Positions 54,393 through 64,000 of a stretch of 64,000 nt of DNA are shown here, piece after piece. Source of the DNA: Cercospora beticola (Eukaryota; Ascomycota; Dothideomycetes; Mycosphaerellales; Mycosphaerellaceae). The position numbers and the translations under genes were made by a program. The DNA lies in assembly GCF_033473495.1 (NCBI RefSeq), contig NC_088943.1, positions 662,001 to 726,000 on the forward strand, written 5' to 3'. Within the stretch, counting starts at the first letter, position 1; each line of letters opens with the position of its first letter. Below the pieces are notes generated by a model. That model had not been told where the DNA came from, did not search any database, and saw only the letters and a list, made by a program, of their open reading frames with translations.

Positions 54393-57300
54393 TCACGAAG
54401 CCGCAACAGCAGCCATCCCATCCTTCGTCCCTTCACCTTCCATTACCGGATCCTCAATCTCCTCTTGTCCCTTCATCCCTAACTCCTCCACCTTCCACTC
54501 CGCACCACTTTGGCTCAGGAACTTCTTTCCCTCCTTATTCCCCAAAACAGCCACACTCGCCCCCTTCTCAATCTGTTCACCCAACTTCTCCGCCGCAGTT
54601 TTCACGTCCTGTGGCGTGACATCCAACAACCATTCTCGTCTCTGCTGTTCCATTTCATATGTAATACCGTTCAAGAATCTCGTCATGCCTTCTTGCGAAA
54701 CACTGGTTGGCGCGTCGAGTTTTTGGAAGACGGAGAGTTTGGCTTCTTGCATATCGCGCTCGGTCCAGGTTTGTCTGGCGGCCCAGGATAATGCGGAGTG
54801 GTATATCGAGAGGGTGTTGTCTGGATTGGGGTCGCGGTAGGAGTACATGCCGAAGGTTCCAGTGAGGCCCGATGATGTTGCGCCTCCGCCGTATGCGCCT
54901 CCCTTCTCGCGGATCTCGGCGTGGAGGTGGCGGTGTGTGAGGAGTTGGGAGAGGATGGCAATTGGGGCTGTAAATTGGGAGGTGTAGGGTCCAGTAGGAA
55001 CGGTGAGGGCCGAGTAGGAGACTTGGTAAGGCAAGTTGAAGAGGGTGTTGCGGTGAGAGGAGAACGAGTTTGGAGTCGCAATAGTGGTAGAAGGAGAGGC
55101 AAGATTGGTCTTGGTCACGTTGCCCAGCCAGGAGTTCAATGCGGACTCGTTCGCAGACGCGGCGTCGGTGCCGCATGTAAGGGCTGCTCGCAAATTGCCT
55201 TCGCGGATGCTCTGCACGGCAAGGTATTGAATTGCCTTAAGCTTGTTGATGAGCTCTGTCATGGCTTCTGGATTCTCTTCCGCTGCCGCAAGGCTAGTGA
55301 TGAGCTTGACCTGCGTGATGCCGCCAATCTGCTCTGAGATCTTGCCCGCGGGAGAGACGCCTGCCGTGGCATACCGCATAGCGTACATGTGGCCGCTAGC
55401 AGCAATGCCATCGACAGCTCCGCTTGCACCCATTTGCAGTAATTGACGAATCATCTTGTGCGCATTCGGCGAGTCAAAGTCAGTTTCCAGCAAGATTGTC
55501 TGGATCAAGTCGTACATGGCCGGAACATTGTAGTCAAAAGCCCGTCCGCCGATCGAGAAGCCCTCCTCAACCTTCTGGGTGTCGTGAGGCGACGTGCTGG
55601 AGAAGTGACCGAAGCTGATGCCACCAGTCTTCAGCTTCATCTCATCTTCAAGCTGACCCATGGACTTTGTCTTCGTGCCAATGCGCATGAGACTGTCGCA
55701 AAAGAGCGGTACGAGCATCCGAAGGTCCTCGGGCAAGTCTTTCAGCAGGGCGATTGCGCGAAAGTATGTGAGCCCATTAGTTGAAGCTTGGTGCCATTGC
55801 ACTTCAACACCATTGTCGACTGTGTTGTCTTTGAACGTGATCTCCTTGTCCACGCGAGGAATATCGGAGACCTTCAAGGATGGCAGAGAGTCAACAGATT
55901 CCGTATGTCCAGCGTCTTGCTCCTTGATGAGGTCCAATTCACGCTCACGCAGCTGCTTATGCGCTTCCTCTTCACTCGGATAGCTTTCGATGGCTTCCTT
56001 GATCTTCGTCTGTAGCCGCGATGCCTCCTCCGCGGCAATATCTGCAGAATAAGTTGTGCTAGGCTCCATCGTAAATGTCAGTGTTCTGTTGTTGAGCAGA
56101 TATTTCCGAAGCAAATCCTCCAGGTAACCCCCTTTGGCGTAGTTGGCCTTGAAAGCATCAACCAGCTTGTTGTACTGCAGTGACTCGAAAGGATCTACGC
56201 CGTTGAACCAACCTGGGTTGAGTCGGGAAATGATGCCCATGCCGAATGCTGCCTTCTTGTGCTTGAGACCAAGTTCGAGCTGATGCAGGATTCCGTCCAC
56301 CTTTTGCTTTTCCAGCCCTTTCGCGATGCTCTCCTCAATTGTTTGATAGATGACATCCTTGATCTTGGGCAGATTCTCCTCGGAAACACCGTTGAGACCA
56401 ATCGAGAAGATGGACTTGCGCCCCAGTGGCATGTATCCCGTGTTCATGGAGAAGTCAGTACCGAGACCAGATTCGATCAAGTTTTGGTACAGTGGCGAGC
56501 CATAGCCATCCATGAGCAGGTTCGTTGCGATTTGCAATCCGAAAGACTCTGTTTGATCGGTCCTGTCGGCTGCTATCCAGCTGATAGAGGTTTTGAACTG
56601 CGCATCTGGAGGAGTCAAAGGATCCACAGGGCCCTTGACAGTGACGGACTGAGGACTCTCGATGACAATCGGTGCCTTGATGTCGGTGTCCACTGCTCTC
56701 TGATTGAAGTGTGACAATTGCTCGCCCAAGAATTGCAAATGCTCTTCTATGGGTTGGTCTCCATATGTCAAGATCTTGCTGTTGCTCGGGTGATAGTGCT
56801 CCTCATGGAAAGTCTTTAACCCCTCGTAAGTCAACTCGGTCATTTTTTGCGGATCTCCTCCACTGTTGTTGATTGCCGGCATGATGTGCTCCATGAACCG
56901 CGAGTAGAAAAGATATGTCGCATCTGACATCTGGCCCTTCATCTCGTTGTACACAACACCCTTGAACACGAGATCGCTCCCTTTGCTGTCCGTGACTGGC
57001 TCCTTCGGGTTCTCTGGCCCGACTCTCCAACCCTCTTGCAAGAAGTCTGTTCTCTTCAACAGCGGATGCAATGTAGCATCCAAGTATACACCCATTAAAT
57101 TCTTGTAGTCCTGTCTATTAGTGGTAGCAAAAGGGTAGTAGGTGTAGCTGGAACTGGTCATGGCATTCATGAAATTTTGCAGGGAACGAGGAAGCATCTT
57201 GAAGAAAGGATCGCGAACAGGATACCTACCACTGTATCAGCCTACAATATCTCATCTCTTGCCACTGCACTGCACCTACTTCTCCGACCCGCAGAGAGTG

Positions 57301-57617
57301 ACATGTTCGAGGATGTGCGGGACACCAGTGGCGTCGGGCGGATTGGTCTTGAAGCCAATGCTGAAGACATTGTTGGTGTCGTCTCGTGCGATGTGCAGAT
57401 AGTCGGCGCCCGTCTTGTCGTGGGTGAAGTGCAGGGCCGCTAGCTCCAGCTCGGGCACATTTTCAGCGCGTTGGAGCGTGAAGCCATGCAGTCGGTCTCC
57501 CGGCTTGGGATACTGCTGCAGGTCGGTGACGGAGGCGTAGGTGCGGTGCAGTCGCAGGCGGTGGTATGGAGCAACGATGCGCGGCGATCGCGCGGTGCTG
57601 CGCAACGTGCTCAACAT
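54393..57617 (-). CDS. CYM1: mitochondrial presequence protease Cym1 (M16C)
   Basis: Matrix/intermembrane-space zinc metallopeptidase that degrades cleaved presequences (PreP/PITRM1). Exon 1 is 57280-57617, the intron 57226-57279 (54 nt; GTAGGT, branch GCTGAT, TAG) and exon 2 54393-57225; 1056 residues. A basic N-terminus ([20 protein letters not shown]) is a likely mitochondrial presequence. The inverted zinc motif HILEH is at residues 101-105, followed by [20 protein letters not shown] across the splice and [20 protein letters not shown]. Typical PreP features follow: [20 protein letters not shown] with the downstream Glu ligand, and near the C-terminus [20 protein letters not shown]. All expected parts are present. 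Confidence 0.95.
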
Positions 57618-58143
57618 GAGGGAGAGGATGCGGTGGTGGTGATGGAGGATGACGGAGGCGAAGGCGTCGTCCGTTTATGCATCTGCAGGTCGAAGTCCGC
57701 TGGCCGCGTGATTGGGCCGTCGGCGGGAGAGTGCTCGTCGACGACTATGCTGCTTTTGCACGCACTGCAGACTGGACCGGGGAGAACAACGACGTTGCGC
57801 AACGGATCCCGCGTGCAATCTGCGACACCCTCTCCTACACGCCATCTTGCCGTCGAGCTCCACCGCTGCCGCCGTCTTCTCCGCTGCTTCACGTCCCGGA
57901 GCGGCAGCAGCAGCTTCGAGCAACTCCCTGCTCCAACTCCTCGCGCTCATCATCGACGCACATACCCGCCTGGCATCGAACCCCCGCCGTGCGCCCTGCG
58001 AATCGACACGTCGCGCTCCATGCACTAGGACCCCCTCTACCCATTGCACTGGGAGCGGAACCACGGCGCTGAGGCGGCGCTGATGCAGCTTACCGACCAA
58101 ACGCAATCTCTGCCGTTCCGCCGCTCGACCACCCCGGCGGCGA
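57618..58143. promoter_or_regulatory. divergent promoter CYM1 / taxilin, with uORF
   Basis: About 526 bp separate the divergent starts of CYM1 and taxilin. On the plus strand an upstream ATG at 58083 opens a 22-codon frame (MQLTDQTQSLPFRRSTTPAA...) that ends at the TAG 58149-58151, overlapping the taxilin ATG at 58144 in another frame. Longer frames on both strands in this GC-rich stretch lack features. Confidence 0.5.
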
Positions 58144-59987
58144 ATGGCTAGCAACCTGCACACGGCGCAAATCCTCGCGCAGAAGAAGAAGACCGACAAG
58201 TACGAAGCTGCCAGGACCGGTGCCCGGAATTCCCAGGCCCAGCAGATCGAGACATACACCAAAGGCGAACGCTTTATCAAGTACCAGGAATCGGTCATGA
58301 ATGCCGTCGCCCAACAGCAACACCAAGCCCAGCCCTCCGCGCAATCCTCCCACCGGGTCTCCCCCTCTATCTCCTACGACTCTCCGCGCGATGCACCCGC
58401 ATCCGATGCATCGCCTGTCGCTCCTCCTCCGCCACCTGCTGCGGCACCCGCTCCAGCAAAGCCCAAGAATAAAGGGAAGAAGGGGAGTGTCAGTTCCACA
58501 AACCCTTCGGATGCCCACGCCGCACTGTTGTCCAAAATATCCCAGCTAGAGTCCACAACCGCAGAGGATGCACATCAAAATGCCGAAATAGAGGCCGAGG
58601 TGAAGAAGGCGAATCGCGATCTGTCGCAACTGCTGAACACCATGGAGCCGCATCATAGCAAGATGGACATTCTGCAGAAAAAGTATAGCGACCTGCTAGC
58701 CGAGATGAAGAGGACCGAAAGGGAGCACGTCAAAGCGAAGAAGCGTGGAGATCAATTGCAGAAGGAGAAAGAGGAGGTCAGCAAAGAGCGGACGCGGGAG
58801 AGAGGGCTGAAGGAGAAATTGGAGAAACTCAGTCGCGAATTGACGCGCGAGAACAAGAAACTCAAGGACGACTATCGCGAGCTGAAAGAGAATGCGGCAA
58901 ATCGAAACGAAGAATTGCACCAGAAGTTGGAAAACATGGTCATTGATGTGGATGAGGTGGTATCTCAAAAACGCTCCCCCGAACGGCAGACCGCCGAATT
59001 GGAACAGGATAAGTTGTTTCGGGAGAAATTTACGTCCTTTCTACACCAATACGAGCTGCGGGAGCTGCACTTCCAGTCGTTACTTCGGGTGAAGGAACTG
59101 GAAGTGCAGTATCAAATAGCGCGGCACGACCAGCTGAAGAAGGCGCAAGAGAGCGAATTGAGCAAAAGCCATCAACTGACCCGCCAAGTGAGCACCTTCA
59201 GCCAGACGGAAAATGAATTGCGAGGCCAATTGAACGTCTACGTGGAGAAGTTCAAGCAGGTATGTCAAGACTTCTACCAGCATCAACACGCAAAAGTGCG
59301 TTCTCGCTCCCCCTTTGCAATGTCTAGCTTCGCTGCTACATGACTCGCTGAGGACAGTTTTGGTCGTTGCCTGGTAACTGACTGACCCCAAAGCAGGTAG
59401 AAGATACCTTGAACAATTCCAACGACCTCTTTCTCACCTTTCGAAAAGAAATGGAGGAGATGTCGAAAAAGACTAAGCGTCTGGAAAAAGAGAATCTCAA
59501 CCTTACGCGGAAGCAGGAAGCCACGAATAAGAATATTTTCCAAATGGCCGAAGAGCGCTCGCAATCACAGCAGACGATCGACCGCCTGACTCGCGAAAAC
59601 GAAAAGCTTAAGAAGCTCTGTCGAGCGATGCAGAGCGGGGGATACGGCAACGCGCAGCAAATGGCGCAGCAAGCTCACGCGGCTCAAGGTGCGGACCATT
59701 TCGACGATGGGCTAGAAGGGGAAACGGAGAGCGAGTACGAAGACGACGAGGAGTACGACGACGACGAAGGCGAATACGACGACGACACGGAAGAAGAACC
59801 CATGGATGAGCACACGCGAGTGTATGGACCTCCGCCGCCTCCCCCACCACAGACGGAAGTCGTAAAGCCGAATGGACAAATCCATCGAGTTACTGAGGCC
59901 GAGCAGCGCGCGATGATGGCCCCTGCGCATCGTGCGGCACTGGAAGCGCAAGCTGTACAAGTTAATGGCAACGGCCAAAGACATTGA
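58144..59987 (+). CDS. taxilin family coiled-coil protein
   Basis: Alpha-taxilin-like protein; animal taxilins bind syntaxins and nascent-chain complexes and act in vesicle traffic. Exon 1 is 58144-59259, the intron 59260-59396 (137 nt; GTATGT...CAG) and exon 2 59397-59987; 568 residues. A Gln/Pro/Ala-rich N-terminus and a basic patch (KPKNKGKKGSVSS) precede a coiled coil of about 300 residues. The taxilin signature spans the splice: LRGQLNVYVEKFKQ | VEDTLNNSNDLFLTFRKEME, followed by EMSKKTKRLEKENLNL. The C-terminus has an acidic Asp/Glu run, polyproline (YGPPPPPPPQTE) and a helix. The start context is odd because an overlapping uORF precedes it. Confidence 0.9.
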
Positions 59988-60572
59988 TTGATCGATCGGC
60001 AATAAAACAACAAAGGATCTCGCTGTACAATATTCGCATGCGCAACTCTCTGCGAGAGCTTGTTTTGTCTTTTTCCCCTGCAGGCCCGATTTTGCGGACC
60101 TCACCATGTACAGCACATTTCCAAATCTGATCAAACCGATGCTCGATGGAAGCATTTGAACAGCGCCTTCTTTCCGACTCGATCGAGTAATCCCTGCGCA
60201 GTCAAGGCATGTTGGTGCCAGTTTCATACGTTCCCTTTCCTTCTTTTCTCCTCTCTTTTCCAATACGTATACATACAACCGCGCTGCAGAACAGATTACA
60301 CGCCCACTGCCCTCTTTCTCGAGACCTTCTACGGCAGTGAGGTCACTTTATCAAGCGCAGAATAATGGCTTGCATCGAACCCCTTTGGCTACGGCTTTTG
60401 GTGGTTTGGGCAAGCAATTTCAAACACTTCAGATCTTATCAGACCCGCTTGATTTTCCCTTGAGGTCAATGGGCGGCGGACTAAATTTCTGAGGACATGC
60501 ATGATTTCTATTGGGAAAAGGTCAGCTTCGCGGATCTTTGCGAGCAGCAGTTGAAGACCTGACCGAGTGTTA
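59988..60572. other. convergent intergenic region
   Basis: 3' flanks of taxilin (+) and the small unknown gene (-). Pyrimidine-rich around 60230-60260. No gene or repeat seen. Confidence 0.45.
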
Positions 60573-60860
60573 TTAGACAAGCGTTAGCTCTGCTGCCCAA
60601 TACCCTCGTACTGAGGCTCCACCACTGGTTCCATCCATTTCCACTTCGTAATACCATTTTTGACATCCGGCGTCGTACTTGGAGCTTTTGATGGTGCCCA
60701 TACCGCCGCTCGCAGCTCCCACTCTGGTTCCCACCACCAGAGCCGAGCTGTTCCCAGTCCGAGGAGGCAGTTTCCTTTTGCTTGTGGCGACAGCTGAATG
60801 GTCGCCGATCGCCTGTGCGTGGGGCCCTGTGCGTCGTGGACCCATTTCGTACTGAAACAA
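60573..60860 (-). CDS. small protein of unknown function (95 aa)
   Basis: Frame of 95 residues starting MFQYEMGPRRTGPHAQAIGD. The first ~40 residues are basic and disordered (TSKRKLPPRTGNSS); the remainder reads like a small beta-rich domain: ALVVGTRVGAASGGMGTIKS, SKYDAGCQKWYYEVEMDGTS, and RGYWAAELTLV at the end. The V-G-x-R-V...G-T-I...W-Y-Y-E-V...Y-W...E-L-T-L-V pattern resembles SH3-like or Tudor/Agenet-type barrels that define groove depth by 'GTI-x-YD' turns, but this is only a shape argument. I do not recognise a family. An upstream exon cannot be excluded. Confidence 0.5.
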   Translation of the reverse strand: MFQYEMGPRRTGPHAQAIGDHSAVATSKRKLPPRTGNSSALVVGTRVGAASGGMGTIKSSKYDAGCQKWYYEVEMDGTSGGASVRGYWAAELTLV

Positions 60861-61139
60861 TTGATACGGGGTTGTGAGGATGAAGGCCTTTGAGCTGGAG
60901 CTCTAGGTGGTTGTGGATCTTTAAATCACTGCGAAGGAGCTCTCTTTCAGCTGAGCCAGCGCATCATAACGCCACGATGCATGTCAACTAAGCGATGGGT
61001 AACACAGCATATGCCACGGATTCTAGGAGCACAGCCCCCCGTTGGATTGCGGCCTCTCGGGCTCACGACTAATTTCACCGGACTATCTCGATTGAACGAG
61101 CGTACAGGTGTCTCATCGTATTACCATTAACCTTACACG

Positions 61140-62501
61140 ATGTCAGTGCCACCTACGAATCAGGTCTATCAAGGCTACGCAGCACTGTCCCGTTACATAA
61201 GCGGAGTCGATGGTCTCCATGTCTTCCATCGTTTTGGCGAATTGCACACTCGAAATCTGCTATATCTACAAGACGAACTACGAGACCTCGAAGAAACATT
61301 GCACGGTCGTGATTTGCAACCTGATATTGAGCACGGCAGTCGCAGATCTGATGGAGATGCTGATCGAAGACGCTTGATGCTTCTCATTAAGACAAAGCTC
61401 AAAGAATACGGTAAGCACCAAGTATCAACTCCGACTGGACTCGCGGAATGTCCGTGAACCATCAACACGACTCGAGAATCCGGAGATCGTATTGTGTAAC
61501 CACTTCTTAATCTTTGTGTGTCTAGACGACTGCCTCCTTGCTTACGCTGCGATTCGAAAACTTGAACGTCCTAAGAAGCGCCATTTGGAGACTTTGAGAG
61601 CTTTCTTCGAAGGTCAACAACCCCTTGTCGAATCAGAGATGCCTCTTCTCGAGGATCATGATCCAGAACTCCTCTCGCTGAAAGTTATGGAAAACGACCA
61701 ATGTCCCCCGTGGATAACAGAGAAGCTTGTATTGGGGGATTGGGCTCCAGGTACACGCGACCCAGTGAGTTCAAATCTAATATCTATCCTGATATCCATG
61801 CCAGAAGCGCTCCGTGGAAGTTTTTGCTCGTGACCTCTTGCATAGCACGATGTTTCAGATACAACAGCATTCATTATTTCTTCTGTTTGTCTTTTCCTTG
61901 CTGTCCGATTCCTGCCGTTCAACTCGCACACTTTGTCGATTCAAGCCCAAGCAAAGCTTTCGAGCTCTATAAGGGTCAAGCAAGAAACCACGAGCCAGCA
62001 TTCATACTAACAGTTCGTGAACCATCCAAAATAGGACGAAGAAGCCCGGTTCAAAAAACTTCAGATCGACCTCGAGGGTGTGCAGATGAAATTCGTCCAC
62101 CCGTCCCGAACCCGCTCTCTCATCCGCCTCCTCATCACCGTGATTGGAAGTCTGTACATCATTGTGCCGGTTCTATTGCTTTACTTTCTTCGAGCTCGAG
62201 TGGCGAAATTGGTAGTGGTGGTCGTCGCGCTGGTCTTGTTTGCGGGTGTGATGGCTGCAATGACAACGGCGAAGAATTGGGAGGTTTTGGCGGCGAGCGT
62301 AGCGTAAGTTCTCTTTTTCCTGTACTCGCGTCCATGGTTTGTGCTTCTTCGCACCCATTTCTTGTTGAGTGTAGTGCCTTTCTGGTTTCATGTGGGTCAT
62401 GAGCTGTTGCTGAAGCTAATGAGGGTTTGTGATGTGTCAGGTATTCGGCTGTATTGGTAGTGTTCATGGGGAGTGATTTTGGGTATTTGAACGCCGAGTA
62501 G
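61140..62501 (+). CDS. DUF6594 membrane protein
   Basis: Four exons: 61140-61410, 61526-61764, 62035-62303 and 62441-62501, joining to 279 residues in frame. The N-terminal part carries the DUF6594 hallmark GYAALSRYISGVDGLHVFHR followed by FGELHTRNLLYLQDELRDLE, then LIKTKLKEYDDCLLAYAAIR across splice 1. The C-terminal part has three membrane segments: LIRLLITVIGSLYIIVPVLL, VAKLVVVVVALVLFAGVMAA and, across splice 3, VLAASVAYSAVLVVFMGSDF. The family is common in filamentous ascomycetes and of unknown function. Intron 2 is long (270 nt) but ends with a CTAAC branch and TAG, and the direct read-through stops, so splicing seems required. Introns 1 and 3 are 115 and 137 nt. Confidence 0.88.
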
Positions 62502-62574
62502 CGACAAGAGGTGCGAAAAAGAACTGCCAGCAGGGGAGAATATCCAGAAATGTTATTCCGACCTCCGACTTCCC

Positions 62575-64000
62575 TCAGATTGCTGTGCTGGGCGTGACTG
62601 TAGCGATTGTACCCTTTTGCCCGATATGCTCTGCTGTGCCACGCGTACCGTTTGGTACAGGTGAGCCTGACGCTGTCGTCCACGGCGTTTGTTCCCATGG
62701 TTCGTGGTCCGGAGATTGGTAACCTGAGTCTTCTTCAGCGAATCCTCGTCCGATCGTCCCTTCCGCGCGACCACGTTTCTCCAGTTTCGCGATCGTGATT
62801 ATTACTGGAATTGTAAGACACCCAGTCACTAGACTCGCGATGTAGCCCTTTTTATAATTTGGTGCATCAGTCACCGGGAAGAAGATCAGAGGCCACCAGG
62901 TGACGAAGGCGAAATCGAAGCTGTTCATGAAACCTGTTGTGATTGCTCGGAGTTGGAGATCGTGGCCGGTCAAATCGGCCATCCATGAATACCAAAGAGC
63001 TTGAGGGGCGTAGGTGGTTCCAAGGAGGTAGAAGGCGAAGAAATACACGCCGTCCGATGATGGGTTAGAGACCAAGATCGCACTACAGATGATAAATGTG
63101 AAGCCGATGGCCAGCGAGCACTGCCATCGAGACCGAAGTTTGTCGCTGATGTAGCAATATGCGAAGGTCGCGACGATCCCGGTTGCGTGCACGATGGTCG
63201 GATAGTTGTTTTGCTGCACCAAGGAGTAGCCGCGGCTCTTCATCCACAACGGTATGACATTGTTGCCAATCGCCTGTACCACCAGAGAGTAGAGCATGAA
63301 GACCAGTGGCAGAAGGTAGAACTGCCAGCTCAGCAGCACTCTCCTCAGCACACTCCAATCCCACTCCGTCCTTCCCACCTCGCCTAGCCTCTTGGCAGCA
63401 AGGTCCTTCTCCTCCTCCGTTAAATACCTCGCCGCCTTGTGCTCCGGCAAATCCGGTATCGCAAACCACCCAAAGACTGCAAAAGGAATCGTCATGGCAG
63501 CAACCACCACGAAAATCAACCTCCAAGCCGGCAGACCCTCTCCTTCTCTCCCTTCCAGTGACTTGATCAACCCGGCCTGAATCCAACCTCCCGCCATTTG
63601 CCCCAGATTGCCAAAGCCACAGAATACCGCCGCTCGCGCACCAAGTTCTGATTGCTTGTACCAGGATCCGTAAATGAAATGCGCTCCAACATACGCGATG
63701 GCCGAGAAAGCGCCTTCAAAGGCATTGAGGACGAAAACTTGCCAGACCTTTTCCACGCGGAAGGTGACGAGGGTGAGTACACTCCAGATCGTGTTCGCGG
63801 CAACAAAAACGTAGCGCGGCTTGAGAATTGTGAGGAGGGATGTGGAAGGAATTTGAAAGATGGCGTAGGTGATGAGGTAAATTGTCGTCATATAGTTGTA
63901 GTCTTTGCCCTATGTTAGAGTAAGAAGACTATCAGAAGGTTTGATTCTTAGTGGTTCAATAACCCGGTTCGTGTTCCGCTTACCTGGAAATTCAGGTCTT
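62575..64000 (-). CDS. MFS transporter, pantothenate/vitamin (Fen2/Dal5-type), 3' part
   Basis: Major facilitator permease of the anion:cation symporter group. Two exons are seen: 63984-64000 (partial, continuing past the right edge) and 62575-63909, separated by a 74-nt intron (GTAAGC...TAG); the join reads DLNFQGKDYNYMTTIYLITY. About 450 residues are present, with roughly eleven hydrophobic segments; the first helices are outside the window. Family marks include GSWYKQSELGARAAVFCGFG, IPDLPEHKAARYLTEEEKDL, GYSLVQQNNYPTIVHATGIV and ITTGFMNSFDFAFVTWWPLI followed by FFPVTDAPNYKKGY, which best fit Fen2-like pantothenate or related vitamin/nicotinate carriers. Substrate remains uncertain. The tail is polar and Thr/Gly-rich. 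Confidence 0.88.

Overview
This 64 kb window is nuclear DNA from a filamentous ascomycete fungus. It is packed with eukaryotic single-gene units on both strands. Introns are short (mostly 49-92 nt) with GT donors, CTAAC/CTGAC-type branch sites and CAG/TAG acceptors. Several families are fungal or mainly fungal (Pan1, Shr3, Ilm1, homocitrate synthase of the alpha-aminoadipate lysine route, DUF6594, DUF7707). The mix and intron style suggest Pezizomycotina, perhaps Dothideomycetes; the class is inference. I see no transposon, CRISPR, rRNA or convincing tRNA gene.

Layout. 0-4 kb: 5' end of a secreted DUF7707-type protein (-), then glutamine-dependent NAD+ synthetase QNS1 (+). 4.8-14.3 kb: endocytic scaffold PAN1 (-), a 969-residue disordered/coiled-coil protein (-), and a membrane-anchored gamma-glutamylcyclotransferase-like protein (-). 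14.5-24 kb: a tiny spliced coiled-coil gene (+), MRI1 of methionine salvage (-), a 4-coumarate-CoA-ligase-like enzyme (+), a six-exon GMC oxidoreductase (-) and homocitrate synthase (-) with a Gcn4/CpcA-type promoter site. 24-31 kb: gene-poor stretch with a three-exon secreted cysteine protein and a second cysteine-rich exon next to it. 31-38 kb: a conserved-looking unknown protein (-), a four-pass membrane protein (-), ILM1 (-) and membrane dipeptidase (+). 38-44.5 kb: two coiled-coil proteins, ATP11, an RRM-like protein and a small secreted cysteine protein (all -). 45-49 kb: THOC5-like protein (+), SHR3 (+), GT25-type glycosyltransferase (-). 50-60 kb: a small secreted protein (-), PRP28 (+), CYM1 (-), taxilin (+). 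60-64 kb: a small unknown protein (-), a DUF6594 membrane protein (+) and an MFS permease running off the right edge (-).

Most genes are housekeeping and unrelated in pathway. Shared themes are limited: mitochondrial maintenance (ATP11, CYM1, ILM1), mRNA processing/export (PRP28, THOC5) and amino-acid supply (homocitrate synthase, MRI1, SHR3). The accessory component is a scatter of small secreted proteins (left edge, 26.8-27.9, 44.1-44.5 and 50.1-50.6 kb), some beside tandem duplications. I rebuilt many models by hand across introns. Reading frame was checked for each CDS that I give as a definite exon join; the ambiguous models are flagged. I found no clearly new multi-gene system; the best leads are the secreted-protein loci, a uORF that overlaps the taxilin start, and an array of Prk1-type kinase motifs in Pan1.
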